This document shows, one piece after another, positions 1 to 8,395 of a stretch of DNA of 33,315 nucleotides; within the stretch, counting starts at the first letter, position 1, and each line of letters begins with the position of its first letter. A program made the translations under genes and the position numbers. Location of the stretch: assembly GCF_014698115.1 (NCBI RefSeq), contig NZ_JACJSJ010000095.1:1-33315 (forward strand), written 5' to 3'. A model generated the notes under the pieces. The model ran no database searches, was not told the origin of the DNA, and saw nothing but the letters and a program-made list of their open reading frames with translations. Origin of the DNA: Nostoc sp. FACHB-973 (GTDB lineage Bacteria > Cyanobacteriota > Cyanobacteriia > Cyanobacteriales > Nostocaceae).

Positions 1-7
1 AATTGGA

Positions 8-118
8 GGGGAGTGGGGAGTGGGGAGTGGGGAGTGGGGAGTGGGGAGCAGGGGGAGCAGGGGGAGCAGGGGGAGCAGGGGAAGAATAACTCTTAACTCA
101 GCACTCAGCACTCAACCC
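8..118. repeat. Short tandem repeats (GGGGAGT heptamers, then GGGGGAGCA-type units)
   Basis: Five perfect GGGGAGT units at 8-42 run into three or four units of the form GGGGGAGCA to about 82, then two CAGCACT-type units near 101-115. This is the short tandemly repeated repetitive (STRR) DNA typical of heterocystous cyanobacteria. It lies just beyond the 3' end of the minus-strand kinase gene. Confidence 0.9.
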
Positions 119-1090
119 TCACTCTTCTACTGGATTTTTCATCTCAATAATCAAGTTGGGGAGTCCCTCTAGTTTTTCTGTAGGTTCAACTTCTTCTATT
201 AGTGGCACAAAAATTTTTAAGCCGGCTGGCACGCACTTAACTTCTATCGGTGTTGTGCCGATGATTTCGCCATCTAGAACAACTTTTTGTGGTGGCTCTG
301 TAGTGATTTTAAATTGTTTGGCTCGCAGGTAACCGATGTCATCGCGTTCTGCTGCGTTGCCTGTAGAAGCTGTTTGAAATAAATGGAATGTAGCGGCGAT
401 CGCTCCGGCTTTACTTGTTGGAGCTACAATTGTTAAATCTAGTAGCCCGTCATCATAAATCAGACCTGATGGCCCCTGTGCTAATACTGAAGTGGGAGGC
501 GCGGCATTGGCAACTGTCACTGCACAAGCGCTGGTTTTGATTATTCTGTCCTCAGTTTCAATTTCAACATCAAAGTTCTTTAAGTTTCTCAGTTGCTGAA
601 TTCCTGCTAAAACGTAGGCCATCATCCCAAAGCGATTCTTGGCTTCTCGGTCTGCTAGTTCTACGGTTTCAGCTTCAAAGCCAATACCTACTAATAGTAC
701 CATTGGAAGATCGTTGCAATAGGCTACGTCTACATTGCGGGTTCCTCCCTGCAAAATTGTCTGACATGCAGCTGCGATCGTGTCAGGAATTCCTAAAGCT
801 GTGGCAAAGGCGTTGGCTGTACCCCTAGAAATTATACCAAATGGAATATCAGTACCGACTACTGCCGCCGCCGCTGCGGAGAGGGTGCCATCTCCCCCCG
901 AAGCAATGATCGCATTTACCCCTCGCTCTACTGCTGCATACGCTAGGGCGTCAGCACCAATTTCCTCAGTTGTTAGATGAATGTCTAAATCAATTTCTGG
1001 CTCTAATATTGCTCGAATTTCTGCCAGTTCTAATTCTGGGTCACCTTGACCCGCTACTGGATTGAAGATCAGGCAAGCGGAACGATTCAT
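119..1090 (-). CDS. Diacylglycerol kinase / YegS-LCB5 family lipid kinase
   Basis: This 323-residue protein belongs to the DAGK catalytic-domain family, which phosphorylates diacylglycerol or related lipids with ATP at the membrane. The N-terminal nucleotide-binding domain shows NPVAGQGD (residues 10-17) and the hallmark GGDGT loop (65-69), followed by SRGTANAFA, the conserved G-T-N-(A/D) segment. The C-terminal beta-sandwich half contains DDGLLDL and the VVLDGE motif typical of the family. The start was set at the ATG at 1090 because MNRSACLIFNPVAG matches the usual family N-terminus. An upstream in-frame ATG at 1177 would add 29 residues that look non-homologous and overlap the neighbouring carotenoid-oxygenase relic. 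The lipid substrate cannot be told from sequence. The gene is divergent from the relic and has no operon partner in the window. Confidence 0.88.
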   Translation of the reverse strand: MNRSACLIFNPVAGQGDPELELAEIRAILEPEIDLDIHLTTEEIGADALAYAAVERGVNAIIASGGDGTLSAAAAAVVGTDIPFGIISRGTANAFATALGIPDTIAAACQTILQGGTRNVDVAYCNDLPMVLLVGIGFEAETVELADREAKNRFGMMAYVLAGIQQLRNLKNFDVEIETEDRIIKTSACAVTVANAAPPTSVLAQGPSGLIYDDGLLDLTIVAPTSKAGAIAATFHLFQTASTGNAAERDDIGYLRAKQFKITTEPPQKVVLDGEIIGTTPIEVKCVPAGLKIFVPLIEEVEPTEKLEGLPNLIIEMKNPVEE

Positions 1091-1153
1091 AGGGGATGAC
1101 AAGTATGCTTGGATCACTAAGATATCATTTTTACCATTCTTGTAAAATTTTGA

Positions 1154-1972
1154 CTTCCTTCGCCCATTAGTACCCACGATTTCGCCATTACTGAAAAATA
1201 CACGATTTTCTTGGATATGCCTTTAGCTCTCAAACCAATGCGAGTCATGCAAGGCAAAATTCCTCTGGTTTTTGAACGCAATAAACCCAGTCGTTTTGGG
1301 ATCATTCCTCGACATGGTGGTGAAATGCGCTGGTTTAGTGTGCCAAGTTGCATGGTCTATCACATCGTCAATGCCTACGAAGAAGGCAATGAGGTGATTT
1401 TAGTCGCCTATCGCATGGATTGGACGCAACTATTTATCCGTGACATAGAAAACCCCCTGATTTTTCCCAGCACTGATGCCCTACTGGAAAAAGTCGAACC
1501 GGAACTCACAAAATTGTATCGTTGGCGGTTTAATCTATCCACTGGTCAAGTTAAAGAGGAAGTACTTGACGATGAAGTTGCTGAATTCCCCCGCATTAAC
1601 GATAACTATGTAGGACGCAAGATGCGTTATGTGTACTCTGGGCTGGCAGCCGTGTACATGGAACGCCCCTTATTTGATGGAGTCAAAAAGTACGATTTAG
1701 AAGCAGAAACGACGGAAACTAAGCATTTTGGTCGCGGACGTTTTGGCGGTGAATGTGTCTTTGCTCCTCGTCCTGGTGGCCAAGCTGAAGATGACGGGTG
1801 GGTATTGACTTATGTTTACGATGCCGTGGAAAAGCGATCGGAATTGATAGTTTTAGATGCCCAGAATATCACTGCTGAACCTGTTGCCCGCGTACTCATC
1901 CCTCAACGAATTCCCTTTGGTTTCCACTGTGAATGGGTTTCTTCTGAGAAAATAGCAAACGCTAGGAGATAG
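1154..1972 (+). pseudogene. 5'-truncated carotenoid oxygenase (RPE65/NCED/ACO family)
   Basis: The reading frame carries the C-terminal half of a carotenoid cleavage oxygenase. It opens right after a stop codon at 1151 with PISTHDFAITEKYTIFLDMP, where THDFAITE holds the third iron-ligand histidine. It continues through RFGIIPR, a typical family segment, and ends with VLIPQRIPFGFHCEWV, which holds the fourth ligand. About 200 N-terminal residues, with the first two iron-binding histidines, are missing; full-length family members are roughly 450-490 residues. Homology extends upstream of every plausible start (TTG at 1211, ATG at 1217), so this looks like a deletion remnant rather than a short gene. 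The retained part has no frameshift, so the loss may be recent. No iron centre could form from this fragment alone. Confidence 0.85.
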
Positions 1973-2000
1973 GCAAAAAATGCATCTATCGTAGTGAGTT

Positions 2001-2040
2001 AAAAACAAAAACCCAACATTTTTGTCTTTGTTGGGTTTGT
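2001..2040 (+). terminator. Hairpin after the carotenoid oxygenase relic
   Basis: The arms AAACCCAACA and TGTTGGGTTT are separated by a short T-rich loop and followed by TTTGT. The position, about 30 nt past the stop at 1972, fits a transcription terminator kept from the original gene. Confidence 0.6.
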
Positions 2041-2054
2041 GATATTTGAAATAA

Positions 2055-2179
2055 TAGACCTCTTGCAAAAGTCCCCTAACACCCCACCCCCAGCCCCTCC
2101 CCGCAAGCGGGGAGGGGAGACTTTGACGTAAGTCAAAGGCGGGGTGGGGTTCTTTTTTTTGATTTATGCAAGAAGTCTA
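2055..2179. mobile_element. MITE-like element with TAGAC...GTCTA ends
   Basis: This is a 125-bp non-coding element. The left end TAGACCTCTTGCAAAA and right end TTTATGCAAGAAGTCTA are inverted copies with one mismatch in the first 13 bases. Inside is a strong GC hairpin (CCCCTCCCCGC-AA-GCGGGGAGGGG) within a pyrimidine/purine-rich body. No transposase is encoded, so it would depend on a transposase elsewhere. Confidence 0.65.
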
Positions 2180-2589
2180 ATCTACATTCTTAACTGACGA
2201 GAATATAACAAATAGTTTATTACCAAATAAGGAATTCACTAAAATTGAAGTCGAGCAAGAACCATTTTTTAGAAACAGCGAAAATTTCAGTCTCTATGGA
2301 ACAAAGCAAATTTAAAATCTATTAAGAAATTTAAATATATAATACTTTGAGTACTTAGCATTGTAGAATTAACAGTGGATTTTGTCGATTAATAAATTAA
2401 GTGAAAGCTTAGCTATTGTAGATACAGCAGAATTCAGGAGTCAGAATGGCCTGCGCCCCGCTGCGCTAACAGAAGTAAAACAAGTTTTACGCCAAGCTAC
2501 TAAACTTAGGTTGTGTACTTCACCAATTTGAAATCTGCTGTATAATCAGCACTTTCATTTCACTAAATTAATATTAGGGACGGATCTAA
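2180..2589. other. Spacer without recognised gene; contains a second inverted-repeat element
   Basis: This AT-rich spacer has no coding frame that I can support. At 2422-2543 it holds an element of about 120 bp bounded by ATACAGCAGAATTC and the inverted copy TGAAATCTGCTGTAT. Inside it are a CTGCGCCCCGCTGCGCTAAC repeat of the kind scattered in Nostoc-type genomes and the palindrome GTAAAACAAGTTTTAC. The promoter of the downstream hydroxylase presumably lies after 2543, but no convincing -35/-10 pair stands out. Confidence 0.5.
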
Positions 2590-3339
2590 TTGACGAACCA
2601 CTCATTTTTCTATTATTGGTTTTTCTTCTTCGTTATCACTCTTGCCCGATATTTTCTGATAGCTGGGGGAGCGTACTTGCTCTTTTATTCAGTTCTGGGA
2701 AAGTCTCTCGCCAACAAGAGTTTGCGTTTGAAACCGTTGATGAATTCTTCCATTATAAAGGATATTGAATTATCGGTACTCTCCGCAGTAATTTTTGGTA
2801 TTTGTGGAGCGTTTATTATTTCAGAGTATGCTTCTGGAGCAACGCTTTTATACACTAATTTACAGGAGTACGGACTGTGGTATTTGGGAGCTAGCTTTGT
2901 TGTGGTGCTGATTCTTCAGGATACGTACTTTTACTTTATGCATCGGATCTTTCACCACCCTCTAATTTTTAAATGGATGCATTATGGACACCACCGTTCG
3001 GGAGAACCAACGCCTTGGAGTTCTTCGGCGTTTGATTTTCCGGAGGCGATCGTACAAGCACTTTTCTTTGTAGGTGTAAGCTACATAGTTCCGCTACATT
3101 TTATCACCTTAGTTGCCGCACTTATAACTATGACGGTGTGGGCAGTGTTTACCCATCTCGGATTTGAAGTATTTCCTTCCTCATCTAAGAGTCACTGGAT
3201 AGGAAAGTGGCTCATTGGTTCTATGCATCACTCAATACATCACCGCAAGTATAAAGTACACTACGGTTTGTATTTTACGTTCTGGGACAAGCTGCTTGGT
3301 ACTGAAGACCCTCATTATGAAAATCAAACTGACACATAG
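2590..3339 (+). CDS. Sterol desaturase / fatty acid hydroxylase superfamily protein
   Basis: This is a 249-residue integral membrane protein with the eight-histidine di-iron signature of the superfamily: HRIFHH (H118, H122, H123), HYGHH (H131, H134, H135) and HHSIHH (213-218). Hydrophobic segments lie at about 8-36, 62-80, 95-110 and 150-172. The family inserts oxygen into lipids or sterols (C-5 sterol desaturase, alkane or fatty-acid hydroxylase, CrtZ-type hydroxylase); the substrate here is unknown. Translation starts with TTG at 2590. The preceding codon is TAA, and AGGGACGG about 7 nt upstream is a good ribosome site. The gene converges on crtR, with a 19-bp perfect hairpin between them. 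Confidence 0.85.
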   Translation: MTNHSFFYYWFFFFVITLARYFLIAGGAYLLFYSVLGKSLANKSLRLKPLMNSSIIKDIELSVLSAVIFGICGAFIISEYASGATLLYTNLQEYGLWYLGASFVVVLILQDTYFYFMHRIFHHPLIFKWMHYGHHRSGEPTPWSSSAFDFPEAIVQALFFVGVSYIVPLHFITLVAALITMTVWAVFTHLGFEVFPSSSKSHWIGKWLIGSMHHSIHHRKYKVHYGLYFTFWDKLLGTEDPHYENQTDT

Positions 3340-3428
3340 GAGTCATTAGTCATTAGTCATTGGGCATTAGTTATTGGTTACAAGCAACAAAGGACAAATA
3401 ACAAATGACTACATGACAAAGACAAGGG

Positions 3429-3477
3429 TAAATCGCCGTCTCTACAAAGAATTGATTGTTGTAGAGACGGCGATTTA
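3429..3477. terminator. Perfect 19-bp inverted repeat between convergent genes
   Basis: The arm TAAATCGCCGTCTCTACAA (3429-3447) is repeated exactly in inverse at 3459-3477 around an 11-nt loop. It sits between the 3' ends of the hydroxylase and crtR genes, so it could stop transcription from both sides. The GTAGAGACGGCGATTTA motif is of the dispersed cyanobacterial type, so it may equally be a palindromic repeat element. Short direct repeats (TCATTAGTCATTAGTCATT) precede it at 3343-3362. Confidence 0.6.
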
Positions 3478-3527
3478 TCGCGTCTCTTGCTTAACCGAAC
3501 AGTATTACAATGTCTGTGGAGTACAGC

Positions 3528-4592
3528 CTATTCAGTAGTTTGTGATTCATCTTTCTTTTTCGTTGTTTCATGGCCAAAGCGAATTCCTACAAAAATATCG
3601 TAGATAAACTCTAAAAAGTCTTTCTTTTGTCGTAATCCTGAAGTTTGATAACAGCCTTTTTCATCTAATAAAGGCTTCATCAAATAGTATGTAGATTGAT
3701 ACTTATACCAGGGAATACAAGTCCATAAATGATGAACTAAATGGTAGTTTTGTCCCAAAATTAGGATATTAAGAATCGGGCTGGGATATACACGAGCATT
3801 TTTCCAGCGATCGCGTTCCCTAAAAGGACGATGGGGTAGATAATCAAAAAAGAAGCCCAGTATTAACCCCACTATCCCAGAAGGTACAACCCAAAAATTG
3901 AGAAGGTACATCAAAAAATGATATTGAATTGCTATATAAAAAATTCCAACAACAATTAAACGACTGATAAACCATTCCAATAGCTCATACTTTCGCCACA
4001 ATCTTCGCTGAAAGAAAAACACTTCGTGGTACAAAAACCGAAATGCAATTAGCAACAGTGGTCCGCCTGTGGAAACATAATGATCTGGGTCATCTTTGGG
4101 ATGGTTTACATGGGCATGATGCTGCAAATGCACGCGCGTAAATACTGGAAAGACAAATCCTAGCATTAGGGCGCTACCATGCCCTAGCATGGCATTAATT
4201 ATGCGATCGCGGTGGGCAGATTTATGACAAGCATCATGAATTACTGTCCCAGCACAATGCAAAGCAATAGTATTAACGGTAAAGCACAACCAGTCCGGCC
4301 ATTGCCAAAGCCAATAACCAAAGTTAGATAACACCAATGTTCCCACCGATGCCAAAAATAGCAGCAGAGTGGGATTGAAATCACCAGGAGGCGCTAAAAG
4401 TTCCTTGGGCGGTAATTTCGGCAGTTTGTCTGCTTTGGATGCAATTTTTGTTCCTAGTTCTTTATTTACTACGTCTTCTAAGGTGACTTCCAAATTATTG
4501 CCATTTTGCTTTTTATACTCATCAACAGCTGGGTCAATGATGATTAGGCTTTTGGCTGGAATGTCAAAAAAATTAGGATCTAAAGAGGTCAT
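3528..4592 (-). CDS. crtR: Beta-carotene / deoxymyxol hydroxylase CrtR
   Basis: This 354-residue membrane di-iron enzyme is of the fatty-acid desaturase type. CrtR adds 3-hydroxyl groups to carotenoid rings (zeaxanthin and myxol pathways). The family histidine boxes are HDACH (119-123), HLQHH (155-159) and HLVHH (284-288), with additional conserved blocks FTRVHLQHHAHVNHPKDDPD and GQNYHLVHHLW. Membrane spans precede box 1 and follow box 2. Compared with typical CrtR (about 300 residues) it has an N-terminal extension of about 65 residues, predicted soluble and charged, before the conserved LLAPPGDFNPT. No later start removes it cleanly. In Anabaena-type strains CrtR prefers deoxymyxol over beta-carotene; which applies here cannot be read from sequence. 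Confidence 0.9.
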   Translation of the reverse strand: MTSLDPNFFDIPAKSLIIIDPAVDEYKKQNGNNLEVTLEDVVNKELGTKIASKADKLPKLPPKELLAPPGDFNPTLLLFLASVGTLVLSNFGYWLWQWPDWLCFTVNTIALHCAGTVIHDACHKSAHRDRIINAMLGHGSALMLGFVFPVFTRVHLQHHAHVNHPKDDPDHYVSTGGPLLLIAFRFLYHEVFFFQRRLWRKYELLEWFISRLIVVGIFYIAIQYHFLMYLLNFWVVPSGIVGLILGFFFDYLPHRPFRERDRWKNARVYPSPILNILILGQNYHLVHHLWTCIPWYKYQSTYYLMKPLLDEKGCYQTSGLRQKKDFLEFIYDIFVGIRFGHETTKKKDESQTTE

Positions 4593-4713
4593 AATTTTTT
4601 CCTGGTCGCGGTTCCTTGATAAAGTGAGCTTGAAATCCCGAATTCAGCCAGCACAGAAGAGATTTCTTGCCCCGATTAGAGAGATGAAACCCTGAAAATC
4701 TAGCCGATACTGT

Positions 4714-4742
4714 TCTTTATTAAAGTTAGGATTGACTGTCAA
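4714..4742 (-). promoter_or_regulatory. Candidate sigma70-type promoter for crtR
   Basis: On the minus strand TTGACA (4742-4737) is followed after 17 nt by TAAAGA (4719-4714), about 120 nt upstream of the crtR start at 4592. The -35 is perfect and the -10 is two bases off TATAAT. This is pattern matching only. Confidence 0.4.
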
Positions 4743-5704
4743 ATGTATAGTGTAGGAAAAATAGAAGTTTTTTGCTATACTACACGCACTAACAAGATAT
4801 TTGATTTTTCGTTTTTAGAGCTAGTCCTATTACTAATGATCTAAACAGCAGCGGAATACATATTTGGCTTTCATATCGATATTTATCGGTTTACCAAGGC
4901 TATGTTTTTTCTGCTGAAGTTGTGTTTTCCTATTGCTTTGGTGAGAAACAATTCTCAACAATATAAACAATACAGTTTTTTGATTCATTAACGCAAGAGT
5001 TTTGCCGTAATTTCATATATGAGAGAAATCTTTTAGACACAAGTATTATACTTGTCAGAAAAATTTATATGTTATTTGTTTATGATGTTTAAATTTTTAA
5101 TGATAAATTCAACTTTTCAGATTTTATTTCAGCAGTAGTTCTTATTCAATACCATAAAATGGGATTGATCTTAAAAAAGCTAAGCTTTGGAACTTTCTAG
5201 ACTTTCAAATACTTAGACTTGAATTTGAACGAGTAAATAAGGCATGTCTTGAGATTAGAGGGTGAGAATGAGGTATTTTCATCGTGATTTGCCAATTATA
5301 GTTGCTCGATATCTCTTGCAAAAGTAATTTTTGCACATTTGCAGGGAAAGGGCAAAGGAAAATTTGTCCCTTTTGCTGAGTTCTACAAGTATATGCAGAG
5401 GCGATCGCCTCTGCATACTTCAATTCCCTAAAACCTACGCAGCGAGCATCTTTCTAGCCGTGGCTGCGACATAAGTCCTAAATTAAGATTCTTGACTTAT
5501 TAACTGATTTATGCTTATTACTAGGATAAAGTCGAGGTGAAAACTTACCCTGTATACAAACCAACCATGACTCTAAATTATGAGGTTTAGAGATTTCAAG
5601 GGCTTTTGTCCAACTTTAATTTGTTCATGGCTTGGTAGTGTTGGATATTTGACCGATTGAAAAATGGTTAAAATTGCCAAAATCATTACGCATTAGGTAG
5701 AAAA
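4743..5704. other. Long AT-rich spacer with one perfect 26-bp palindrome
   Basis: Nearly 1 kb holds no gene that I recognise. A 72-codon minus-strand frame at 5205-5423 has no plausible start site and no family resemblance. At 5392-5417 there is a perfect palindrome built around GAGGCGATCGCCTC, an extended HIP1 site. The last 60 bases should contain the promoter of the LprI-like gene. Confidence 0.5.
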
Positions 5705-6127
5705 ATGTACTATTTGTTGCCTTTACTAGTAAATATACTAACTTTCAGCAGTTCATACGCTTCCAGTGCGATAACACCAAGCACAACGCCAGATTTCCCA
5801 AAAATGCATTTAGCTCAAAAGCTAAACTGCAATAATGCTCAAACTCAGACAGAAATCAATGAATGCAGTAGGTTGTCCTATCAGAATGCGGATAAAAAAT
5901 TGAACGCAGCTTATCAACAACTAGTGCCTAAATTAGACAGAACTAGAAAACAAAAATTGATTGCTGCACAGCAAGCATGGATTAAGTTTCGAGATACCAC
6001 TTGTGAGTTTGAGAGAAGCGAATATGAGGGTGGAAGTATAGCCCCTACAATTTACTTTGGTTGCCTGGAAAATACTACAAAAGAACGTACCCAACAATTA
6101 CAGGAATATCTTAAAAGCGATCCTTAG
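5705..6127 (+). CDS. Secreted LprI/DUF1311 family protein
   Basis: This 140-residue protein starts with a hydrophobic stretch (residues 3-14) and a likely signal cleavage near SYASS (about residue 19). The mature part matches the LprI/DUF1311 pattern: a first cysteine pair C42/C54, DKKLNAAYQQL, a long helix with QQAWIKFRDTTC (C100) and a closing FGCLE (C120). The four cysteines probably form two disulfides outside the cytoplasm. Mycobacterial LprI inhibits lysozyme; most homologues have no proven role. AGGTAG ends 5 nt upstream of the ATG and is a weak ribosome site. The gene stands alone and converges on the next minus-strand gene. Confidence 0.8.
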   Translation: MYYLLPLLVNILTFSSSYASSAITPSTTPDFPKMHLAQKLNCNNAQTQTEINECSRLSYQNADKKLNAAYQQLVPKLDRTRKQKLIAAQQAWIKFRDTTCEFERSEYEGGSIAPTIYFGCLENTTKERTQQLQEYLKSDP

Positions 6128-6154
6128 GGATTTCCAAGGAAAAAAATATTCCAT

Positions 6155-6184
6155 AGTAGGGTAGCACAGCTGTGCTACCCTACT
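6155..6184. terminator. Perfect 30-bp palindrome between convergent genes
   Basis: AGTAGGGTAGCACAG at 6155-6169 is followed directly by its exact reverse complement. Placed between the stops of the LprI-like gene and the coiled-coil gene, it can act as a bidirectional terminator. It also looks like a dispersed palindromic repeat (GGGTAGCACAGCTGTGCTACCC). Confidence 0.55.
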
Positions 6185-6208
6185 CATGTACAACTAATTT
6201 CCGATAAT

Positions 6209-6847
6209 TTATTTTCCCGGAGGCTCAATAAAGCCCTGTAAGAAAGCAGAGACTACGTTAAATATAGGATTGTCAACAGCTTCTTGCAATGCAGTTATTC
6301 CGCAAGCTTTAATTGCTCCAACAACTCGCATCTTTAAGGTTGGATTTTGCTCTATCTGCTCTACAGCCTTCGCAGCAAAGATAGCTTTTTCAGTCTGTGT
6401 TGTCGTCGGGTAGGTTTGAGATAGCTGATCTAGTAAATCTTGAATCTCCTTTGCGGCTTTAGCCAGGGTCTGCCTTTCTTGAGGATTAAGATAAATGTTA
6501 TTGACACTTTGATCGTGAATCTTATTATTAATGCCACTAGAAAAAATACTAATTTGGTTATTCCTAATTTCACCAATCTGCATTTGATTCTCTTCTGCCA
6601 CAGCAATAGCCCTCTCAATAAGATACTTGTTTGTCTCAATTTGTATACCAAGCTTGTCTATCGTATGATCTAATTGATGTAGATTTTTTGTAACCCCATC
6701 AATCAAGCGTTTGTCTCTATATTCTAGAGAGCTTTCTAAACGATCGATTCTTCTCTGTAACTGATCGGATAACGCTTCAATTTTTCCTCTAAGCAATCGT
6801 ATTTCTGAGTTTAGTTTATCTACTTCTCCTCTATCCCAAAAAGGCAT
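6209..6847 (-). CDS. Coiled-coil protein with conserved cyanobacterial C-terminal helical module
   Basis: This is a 212-residue soluble protein of unknown function. Residues 8-50 (VDKLNSEIRLLRGKIEALSD and onward) have heptad spacing for a coiled coil, and a second helical stretch runs to about 105. The C-terminal 90 residues, beginning near NPQERQTLAKAAKEIQDLLD and containing LSQTYPTTTQTEKAIFAAKA and a closing ALQEAVDNPIFNVVSAFLQG, resemble a module I recall at the C-terminus of many cyanobacterial TIR, pentapeptide and NTPase-type proteins. I infer a protein-interaction adaptor in which the coiled coil replaces the usual effector. No enzyme motif is visible. The start is ATG at 6847. Confidence 0.65.
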   Translation of the reverse strand: MPFWDRGEVDKLNSEIRLLRGKIEALSDQLQRRIDRLESSLEYRDKRLIDGVTKNLHQLDHTIDKLGIQIETNKYLIERAIAVAEENQMQIGEIRNNQISIFSSGINNKIHDQSVNNIYLNPQERQTLAKAAKEIQDLLDQLSQTYPTTTQTEKAIFAAKAVEQIEQNPTLKMRVVGAIKACGITALQEAVDNPIFNVVSAFLQGFIEPPGK

Positions 6848-7288
6848 TTGCCATTTACCTATTCTAAAGATTTATTTGAAAACTGTCTAAATATATCAAG
6901 CACTAGAGCTACCTTCTCCTGAAATATACGGAAAATTTCTTTTTTACGGGCAGTTCTGGAACAGTTTGGTTGGCAGCACGGATAATAGCGGCGTAATCGG
7001 TGGGTTGGTTATCAGTGACAAAACTACGTTTTTGCTACTGGTGCTTGATTACCTGTCAGTATAAACCTAATTCAAAGGGACGTTGAAAACCATCACAGCA
7101 ACACTCTATGTTAGATTTTTGACAAACAATTTACTGCCTAGTGTCGCCTCAGCCAACCTTGATGTAGTTCACAAAGTAAAGAATTGTAATCCTTTCATCC
7201 CAAATCTAAAGTCCAAAATTGGTACAAGTCACTCACTACGGTAGTCTAGATGAGAGTGAATTTATCGCCTGGTTTGATATATTGTTTT
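6848..7288. other. Spacer upstream of hemC with a possible gene relic
   Basis: A minus-strand stretch at about 6920-7040 reads SFVTDNQPTDYAAIIRAANQ and continues TVPELPVKK before a stop. It has an upstream stop and no start codon, so it could be a decayed gene fragment of unknown family. The remainder looks like ordinary promoter-side sequence for hemC; no clear -35/-10 pair was chosen. Confidence 0.3.
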
Positions 7289-8260
7289 ATGACTTCAGTT
7301 GTTTCTAGTCCTCCGCGCACGATTCGTATCGGTTCACGCAAAAGCCAACTTGCTCTAGTTCAAACCTACTGGGTACAGGAGCAACTCCAAAAAAGCTATC
7401 CTGATATCACTTTTGAAGTCCACACCATGTCTACCCAAGGCGACAAAATCTTGGATGTAGCACTAGCCAAGATTGGCGATAAAGGACTTTTTACTAAAGA
7501 ACTTGAGTTGGGAATGCTCAATGGCGACATTGACTTTGCAGTTCATTCCCTCAAGGATCTGCCGACTAACTTACCAGAAGGTTTAACACTGGCAGCAATT
7601 ACCGAACGGGAAAACCCAGCCGATGCCCTAGTAGTGCATGAAAAGCACAAAGATAAACAAATCGAGACTTTGCCAGAGGGTGCAGTCATTGGGACATCTT
7701 CACTGCGGCGGTTAGCACAGTTACGCCATCAATTCCCTCACTTTACTTTTAAGGATGTGCGGGGAAACTTGATTACGCGGTTGGCAAAACTGGATGCAGG
7801 TGAATATGATGCCTTGATTTTGGCAGCAGCAGGGTTAGGGCGATTGGAAATGAGCGATCGCATTCATCAAATCTTACCCCAAGAAATCTCCCTCCACGCC
7901 GTTGGACAAGGCGCTTTAGGTATCGAATGCCGTGCCGATGATAGCGAATTAATTTCCCTGCTCAAAGCGATCGAACATCCCCCAACACGCGATCGCTGTC
8001 TCGCAGAAAGAGCTTTTTTACGCGATTTAGAGGGCGGTTGTCAAGTACCTATTGGCGTAAATACAGAAATTTCTGGCGAACAATTGACTTTAACAGGCAT
8101 AGTCGCCAGTATAGATGGTCAAAAGCTCGTAAAAGATAGCGTCACAGGGGAAGCCAACGAAGCCGAAGCAGTAGGCACCCAACTAGCAAATGTGTTGCGG
8201 GAAAAAGGAGCGCAAGAAATTTTAGAAGAAATTTTTGCGGTGATTCAACGCGGTTCCTAA
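7289..8260 (+). CDS. hemC: Porphobilinogen deaminase (hydroxymethylbilane synthase)
   Basis: This 323-residue cytoplasmic enzyme joins four porphobilinogens into hydroxymethylbilane for heme, chlorophyll and bilin synthesis. The N-terminus shows TIRIGSRKSQLALVQT. Next come HTMSTQGDKILD, KGLFTKELE, DFAVHSLKDLPT (catalytic Asp region), GTSSLRRLAQL and DVRGNLITRL. GGCQVPIG (Cys251) is the attachment site of the dipyrromethane cofactor. Length and motif order are normal. The start at ATG 7289 (MTSVVSSPPRT) is preferred over ATG 7250 because it gives the usual family N-terminus. The gene is monocistronic in appearance, with 135 nt before glgA on the same strand. Confidence 0.96.
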   Translation: MTSVVSSPPRTIRIGSRKSQLALVQTYWVQEQLQKSYPDITFEVHTMSTQGDKILDVALAKIGDKGLFTKELELGMLNGDIDFAVHSLKDLPTNLPEGLTLAAITERENPADALVVHEKHKDKQIETLPEGAVIGTSSLRRLAQLRHQFPHFTFKDVRGNLITRLAKLDAGEYDALILAAAGLGRLEMSDRIHQILPQEISLHAVGQGALGIECRADDSELISLLKAIEHPPTRDRCLAERAFLRDLEGGCQVPIGVNTEISGEQLTLTGIVASIDGQKLVKDSVTGEANEAEAVGTQLANVLREKGAQEILEEIFAVIQRGS

Positions 8261-8395
8261 GGAATTGCACAAGCGGATGTGATTAGATAATTAAGTAATC
8301 AATGAACAGTCATCAGTAGCCAGTAAACAGCGAAAAACTGAGATGCGGATACATGATAACTGTAAATATGCTGAACCGGGGAAACAAAACTTACC

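Noticed and set aside
1091..1177. 29-residue N-terminal extension of the lipid kinase
   Set aside because: It overlaps the carotenoid oxygenase relic on the other strand and does not fit the kinase family N-terminus.
5205..5423. 72-codon minus-strand frame in the long spacer
   Set aside because: It has no ribosome site and no recognisable family, and it runs across the 26-bp HIP1 palindrome; probably chance.
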